The notes under the pieces: model-generated
Told to the model about the DNA's origin: nothing
What the model saw: only the letters and a program-made list of their open reading frames with translations
Databases searched by the model: none
Translations under genes and position numbers: made by a program
Source of the DNA: Mauremys mutica
Taxonomy: Eukaryota; Chordata; Testudines; Geoemydidae
Assembly: GCF_020497125.1 (NCBI RefSeq)
Contig: NC_059072.1
Coordinates: 306,732,781-306,796,780, forward strand
Length of the DNA stretch: 64,000 bases
Reading direction: 5' to 3'
Shown here: positions 58,844-64,000 of the stretch, piece after piece
Layout: each line of letters opens with the position of its first letter
Position numbering within the stretch: the first letter of the stretch is position 1

Positions 58844-59034
58844 TGTAAATAACATGTAAAAACAGTAACCGTGTAACCGATTAAAATTCTGTCGGTTACA
58901 TGGTTAAACATTTACCCAGGGAACTAGGGTTGCGGGGGATGCTGCAGCACCCCCATGTTTTACAAGGGGCTCTGCTACCACCCCACATCCTGGGATCCCC
59001 TCTGCTGCCCCCATGCCCGGGGCTCTGCTGCTGC
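58844..59034. repeat. DNA-transposon end fragment and GC-rich repeat
   Basis: CTAGGGATGTAAATAACATG with GTAACCG/CGGTTAC inverted pairs resembles the terminus of a hAT-like element. It is followed by CTGCAGCACCCCC-type repeat and then by the truncated edge of the DIRS element. Confidence 0.4.
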
Positions 59035-61430
59035 CCGGGGTTTCAAAGCTTGCGCCACATGCTGCAAGTCTATGCCTAACAGCAACCCCCCATGACTCCT
59101 GTCTCCGGTGTCTGGGAGCGTCTCATCAGGCAGAGTGCTGCAAAATCTGCAAGGCCTTCAAGCCACGCATTAAGAAAGAAAGACTTTCACCTTAAGCAGT
59201 TGCTCATGGAGGCCGCGTTACAACCACCGGCCCCTGACCAACCGGCACTGGCCGCAGCTTCCTTGGTGTGAAGTGCCCCGGCATCCGTGCGCGACCCAGT
59301 ACTGCGCAGGCACCGAGACAGGATGACCAACCTCAGCACCAGTCGACCTCTCTGGCACCAACTAAGCGTCACAAGAAAGGGGAAAGAGGGCGCTCTCCCC
59401 AAAGAGCTACTAGCTGCTCAAAGAAGCTCCCGGCACGTTAAGACAGATTGCAGGCCCGAGCCAAGAACTGGCACCATTGACTCCGGCGCCACAGGTCCCG
59501 TTGAGTCCAGTACCCAGCGGATTCAGTGCCAACGAATGTCTGGAGGAGGTCCTTGAACACCCCGCCACGCCCAACACTTTCGAGGTAGCAAAAGACCTCA
59601 TTGAGTTGTTGGCGCCAAATCCCCTCCCGTGCAGGAAGAAGCCCAAGAGGGTGTCTCCCAGAAGGAATCCGGCAATGGTGCGCCACTCGAGGTCACTGTC
59701 TCGGCACCGCTCCCGTTCAAGCTTGGCGTCCTGTTATTCCCCGGTACCCTCGACCCAGCGCTAGGTTACGGCACCAGAAGCGAACCCAACAGCAGCGCCC
59801 GCGAAGACTGCTTGCCAGTCCATGATGCCATTGGTCACCGGGCACTAGAGTGCAGCACCGACAACCTCACCGGTGTCAAGTGGGAGGCACCGGTCCCAGT
59901 CCCAAGACTCCCAGTACCATTCGCGGTCCCGGTCAGCCATACACTGCTCCCCAGCTCCATGGCACCCTGCGGCCGCTCAACGTTCAGCACTGCCCTGGTC
60001 CTCTCCGTCGACAACCTCTGGCTCCAAGGCCGACTCCGGTCGCTCCAGCTATAGCAGACATCAAACCGTGGCCAGCAGAGAATCCCACTCAGCATGGCAG
60101 CCACAATGGCTTCCTCTGGGTCCATGGCACCTGCTGGACCCCATGGGCCTACCACCAGCAGCAGGGCATCACCTCCAGAGCCTCTAGGTCCGGGTAATCC
60201 ATGCAACACCATTCCAGGTTGCCACACAGGCATGCATCAAGGACAAGGGAGGCCACTCTCTCCAGGCTGCCCCCGGATTCCCAAGAGCAACCAGCACTAC
60301 CAGGCCCAATGCCCGAGGCAGTGCCAAGCACTGCGACACCTCAAGAGGTGTCAGCCCCGCCAGGCCCTGACGTGACCCAGGTATATGGGGACACACAGGA
60401 GAGTCTAGATGAGGGCAACCAGCAGCACCTCACTTCCTCCTCTTCCCCAGACGAAGTGGTGGCGGGCACATCTGTCTCAGGACCACCACTGATCGATCAC
60501 GGGGCTCACCAGGAGCTACTCCACAGGATTGCCCTCAATATGGGACTCCAGGCAGAAGAAACAGTCGAGCAAGGGGATCCGATGGTGGACATCCTGATGC
60601 TCAAGGGTCCCTCCTGAGTCGCACTTCCTCTCATAAAGATCATACAGATGAATTACAATGCTATATGGCAGACCCCGGCCTCCATCATGCCAATGGCCAG
60701 GGACGTAGAAAGGAAATACTTCGCCCCTTCCAAGGGCTACGAGTTCCTGTTCTGCCATCTGTCTCCCTGTTCCCTAGTTGTTTCAGCAGTCAGTGAGAAG
60801 GAACAACAGGGCCAACAAGCCTCGGCCCCAAAGGCCAAGGAGTCGAAGCGTTTGGACCTCTTTGGTAGCCTCCAGCTACGCATAGCCAACCAGCAGCGAT
60901 CCTTATAGACATAACTTCAACTCTTGGACATCACTGTCCAAGTTTAAGGATCACCTGCCCCAGGACTCACACTCTGAGCTTGCGGTGTTAATCGCGGGGA
61001 AAAAAGGCGGTGGCTAAGACTTCGCTACAAGCTTCCCTCAATTCAGCTGACTCTGCGGCCAGAACCATTGCCTCGGGGGTAGTCATGCAACGTTCAGTGT
61101 GGCTCCAGGCATCAGGCCTCTCTCCAGAGGTCCAGAATACCCTCCAAGACCTTCCCTTTGAGGGCTTGGGCCTTTTCTCGGAGCAAACAGACTCCAGGCT
61201 GCACGGCCTTAAGGATCCTAGGGCTACCCTGAAGTCGCCAGGGATGCATACGCCGGCAACTCAGAAAAAGCCCTTCAGACCTCAGCCTCCGCAGCATTGG
61301 CAGTATCAACACCACCCCAAACAGGAGCCATATTGCAGGAGGGGCAGAAATAATAGGCACAGACAGCAGAATAATGCGCCTAACCAAGGCCAGAATAAAC
61401 CCCAACCCGGAAACAAGCAAGGGTTTTGAA
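59035..61430 (+). pseudogene. DIRS gag-like region
   Basis: In pieces: CLRCLGASHQAECCKICKAF (59105-59165) then KQLLMEAALQPP; a Ser/Arg/Pro-rich middle (59270-60360); an acidic part; SLSPEVQ-like ASGLSPEVQNTLQDLPFEG (61115-61170); and a Gln/Asn/His-rich basic C-terminus ending at TGA 61427 (QNKPQPGNKQGF). At least four frame changes and internal stops are needed to follow it. Confidence 0.7.
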
Positions 61431-61549
61431 GGTGCGCCCGAGAACAGTGTACCAACCCACTTCCCGGATCCATCCCCACGGTTTTTAAACCGGCTATCCC
61501 ACTTCTACCATGTGTGGTCCCATATAACATCGGACCACTGAGTCCTATG

Positions 61550-62340
61550 TATGGTACAGGTGGGATACTCCCTCCAGTTCTCCTCCTCCTTCCCTCCGTC
61601 CCACCCACCTTCCCCATTCCTCTTCAGGGACCCCTCTCACGAGCAACTCCTTATGCAGGAGGTTTGTTCGCTCCTCGAGATAGGTGCAGTGGAGGAGGTT
61701 CCACAGGAATTAAGGGGAAAGGGGTTTTACTCCCATTACTTTCTAATCCCCAAGGCAAAGGGGGGGTCTTCGACCCATTTTAGACCTTCACAGACTCAAC
61801 AAATTTATGGTCAAACTCCGATTCCATATGGTCTTCCTAAGCAGTATCATTCCATAGTTGGTCCAGGGGATTGGTATGCTGCCCTCGACATGAAAGACAC
61901 ATACTTCCATATTGCCATTCATCCGGTGCACCGACACTTCCTCTGGTTTGTCGTAAACCAATATCACTACCAGGTCACGGTTCTCCTGTTTGGCCTGTCC
62001 ACAGCCCCCCAGGTGTTCACAAAATGCATGGCGGTGGTGGCGGCCTCCCTGAAGAAAAGGCAAGTTTGAGTGTATCCATACCTCGATGACTGACTACTGA
62101 CAGGTCATTCCAAGGACGAGATCCAGTCCCACGTGATGATGGTCATGGACACATTTCACAGACTGGGGCTCCAGTGTACCCAAATCGTCACTCATACCTA
62201 CCCAAAGGATAGAGTTTATAGGGGCAATCCTGGATTTGGTACAGGCGAAAGCAAGCTTCCAGAGCCCAGGTTCCAAGCCATAGAGCAGATTGTCAAATCA
62301 ATGCTTCAGTACCCCACCACGATAGTCAGGTGTTGTCTGC
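61550..62340 (+). pseudogene. DIRS reverse transcriptase
   Basis: Motifs in order: QEVCSLLEIGAVEEVPQELR (61655), FLIPKAKGG (61740), a frame-shifted RPILDLHRLNKF segment (61780), AALDMKDTYFHIAIHPVHR (catalytic Asp of motif A, 61880), LLFGLSTAPQVFTK (motif B, 61985), and YLDD at 62079-62090. TGA stops lie just before (62067) and just after (62091) YLDD, so the catalytic box survives inside a dead frame. The YLDD box and LFGLSTAPQ are typical of DIRS/Ngaro RTs. Confidence 0.88.
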
Positions 62341-62399
62341 ATCTAATAGGGCATATGGCAGCATATACGTACATGGTCAAGCATGCCTGACTGAGACTC

Positions 62400-63320
62400 A
62401 GGCCCATACAAGCGTGGCTCGCACTGTCTTACCACCTTCTGGTGATGATTCCGGAACAGGTTCTAGAATCCCTGGGTTGGTGGCTGGACCAACCAGTGGT
62501 CTGTGCAGGGGTCCCCTTCGCCAAGCCCCAACCTTCTCTGACATTAGTAACAGACACATCAGATGTGGGCTGGGGCGCACACTTAGGAGATCTGAGGACA
62601 CAAGGCTTGGGGTCGAGGGACAAGATATCTCTCCATATCAGCCTGAAGGATCTCAGGGCGTTTCATCTGGCCTGCCAAACCATTCATGCCACATTGCAAG
62701 GTCACAGCATGACAGTCCTGACAGACAACACCACCGTCATGTTCTATATAAACAAACAAGGCGGAGCCCGCCCCTCACCTTTCTGCCGCAAGGCTCTTCT
62801 TCTCTGGGACATCTATATAGCCCAATCCATTCAGCTCAAAGCATCGTACCTTCCAGGGGTAAGGAACAAGCTGGAGGATTGCCTCAGCAGGTCATACCAC
62901 ATGCACCAGGGGTCAATCAGATTGGACATCATACCGTTAGTCTTCCAAAAGTGGGGTTATCCCCAAGTAGACCTCTTCACACCAAGAGCAACAGACAGTG
63001 CCCTCAGTTCTGCTCATTCCAAAACCACAGTCCGACTCAATCACCGATGCATTCCTAAAACCATGGGGCAAGGGTCTGAAGTATGCCTTTCCTCGTATCC
63101 CGTTCGTCCACTGGGTCCTCCTCAAAATTTGCAGGGACAGGGCAACAGTAATCATGATCACCCCGTCTTGGCCCCAGCAGCATGGGTACACAACCCTCCT
63201 AGAGCTGTCTGTAGATGCCCCGATAGCCCTGACCCGCCACCTGGATCTGATCACGCAGGACCATGGATGCCACCTCCACCTGCAATCTCTACATCTCATG
63301 GCTTGGAACTCTCTGGCTAA
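62400..63320 (+). pseudogene. DIRS RNase H and downstream conserved region
   Basis: One long frame (62442-63320) contains LTLVTDTSDVGWGAHLG (first catalytic Asp), LKDLRAFHLA (Glu-type helix region), VLTDNTTVMFYINKQGG (second Asp), YLPGVRNKLEDCLSR (last Asp region) and WGYPQVDLFTPRATDSA. The frame then shifts to KYAFPRIPFVHWVL and VIMITPSWPQQHGY, the segment that in DIRS elements links RNase H to the recombinase and has been compared to a methyltransferase-like domain. Confidence 0.85.
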
Positions 63321-63481
63321 ATCCCATGGAGAGCCAGTGCTCTCAGTCGGTGAGACAAATTCTTCTCGGTAGTGGGAAAGCTTCCACTAGGGCTGCCTAC
63401 CTGGCAAAATGGAAAAGGTATTCCTGTTGAATTGAACCCAAGCACCTTCAACCGCTCCAGGGTCCTATCACAGTTATTTAA

Positions 63482-64000
63482 GACTACATCCTACACCTTA
63501 AGCAACAGGGTCTATCTCTTTCCTCCATCCTGGCAGCCATTTCAGCTTTCCATCCAGGGGAGTCTGGGCGGTCAGTGTTTTTAAATCCCATCGTGGGGCG
63601 ATTCCTCAAAGGGCTGGAGAGGGTGTTCCCATATTCTCACCCACCAGTCCCAGCATGGAATCTGAACTTGGTCCTCTCCAAACTCATGAGCCCACCATTT
63701 GATCCCCTGGCCACTTGTTCCCTCCTCTACCTTTCTTGGAAGGTGGCGTTCCTGGTGGCCATTACATCGGCAAGGAGGGTGTCCAAGCTGAGAGCCCTCA
63801 CCTCCGAAACACCTTACACGGTGTTTCATAAGGACAAGGTACAGCTTAGATCACACCCCAAATTTCTCCCCAAGGTGGTCTCCCAATTCCACATGGGTCA
63901 GGACATTTGCTTACCAGTGTTCTTTCCAAAACCTCACACGAGCCCGAGACACTGCAGCCTACACACGCTAGATGTACGGAGAGCTTTGGAGTTCTACATA
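63482..64000 (+). CDS. DIRS tyrosine recombinase, N-terminal part, partial
   Basis: After a TAA at 63479-63481 the frame stays open for 173 codons to the window end. It starts DYILHLKQQGLSLSSILAAI, passes SAFHPGESGRSVFLNPIVGR and FLKGLERVFP, and reaches ITSARRVSKLRAL at 63761-63799, the region of the first catalytic Arg of tyrosine recombinases (R of SARR). The remaining H-x-x-R and Tyr lie past the edge. The enzyme would integrate circular DNA copies without target duplication. The upstream N-terminus (63370-63478) is broken, so it is probably inactive unless frames differ from those read here. Confidence 0.8.

Larger units (their letters stand above)
59035..64000 (+). mobile_element. 5'-truncated DIRS-like retrotransposon, continues past window end
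   Basis: Gag-like, reverse transcriptase, RNase H and tyrosine recombinase coding regions follow each other on +, the DIRS order. There is no left terminal repeat; similarity to other DIRS copies starts inside gag. The gag Cys-block matches the deleted copy at 3.8 kb, so they are related families. The right end, which should hold the internal complementary region, lies beyond 64000. Confidence 0.88.

Overview
The window is nuclear DNA of an amniote, most likely a cryptodiran turtle. Three signals point there: SINEs with a tRNA-like head and a CR1-like tail (the turtle Cry I / PolIII-SINE design), an antisense CR1 LINE tail, and an unusually rich set of DIRS-like, hAT, PIF/Harbinger and Penelope-like elements. 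There are no prokaryotic gene arrays, CRISPR arrays, rRNA genes or stand-alone tRNA genes.

One host gene runs through the window on the + strand: FNDC3A (fibronectin type III domain containing 3A). Five coding exons are visible at 10849-10924, 43166-43242, 49067-49304, 52880-53152 and 57427-57485. All have AG/GT borders and compatible phases, and they total 723 nt = 241 codons without a stop. They encode the proline-rich, intrinsically disordered N-terminal part that precedes the FN3 domains. The first coding exon was not found and should lie upstream; the FN3 exons lie downstream. A sixth, alternative first exon is proposed at about 39060-39248. It ends ATG-AGT-G|GTAAGA, in the right phase to splice to the exon at 43166, and would give a shorter isoform starting Met-Ser-Gly. 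Two TCATGTGA E-boxes 11 bp apart lie in or just above it.

The rest is intronic and is mostly transposon archaeology. 0-13 kb: a widely spaced inverted repeat (1-113 and 9909-10018), two SINEs, a hAT MITE at the edge of an internally deleted DIRS element (3.4-5.7 kb), a hAT MITE filled with palindromic GC-rich repeats (6.9-7.4 kb), and two roughly 1-kb non-autonomous elements (7.5-8.5 and 11.8-13.0 kb). 14-23 kb: possible antisense LTR sequences, a short DIRS-like element, a hAT-like element and a GA/GT microsatellite. 23.45-31.9 kb: a decayed PIF/Harbinger element with a Myb/SANT-like gene on + and a DDE transposase gene on -, riddled with younger insertions. 32.0-33.7 kb: a fold-back hAT whose two arms both encode the transposase C-terminal dimerisation region, in opposite orientation. 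36-53 kb: scattered MITEs, a nested hAT-in-Harbinger MITE and a CR1 3' end. 54.0-55.2 kb: the C-terminal part of a Penelope-like element (GIY-YIG) interrupted by a 158-bp hairpin insertion. 55.2-55.8 kb: a solo LTR with 5-bp target duplication. 59.0-64.0 kb: a 5'-truncated DIRS retrotransposon (gag, RT, RNase H, tyrosine recombinase) running off the window end.

I see no clearly new biological system. The observations most worth checking are the alternative FNDC3A promoter/first exon, the symmetric hAT fold-back, the different DIRS forms, and a GC-rich cassette shared by two elements with unrelated termini. Family calls for repeats rest on termini, target duplications and protein motifs seen in the sequence plus general family knowledge; no database was searched.
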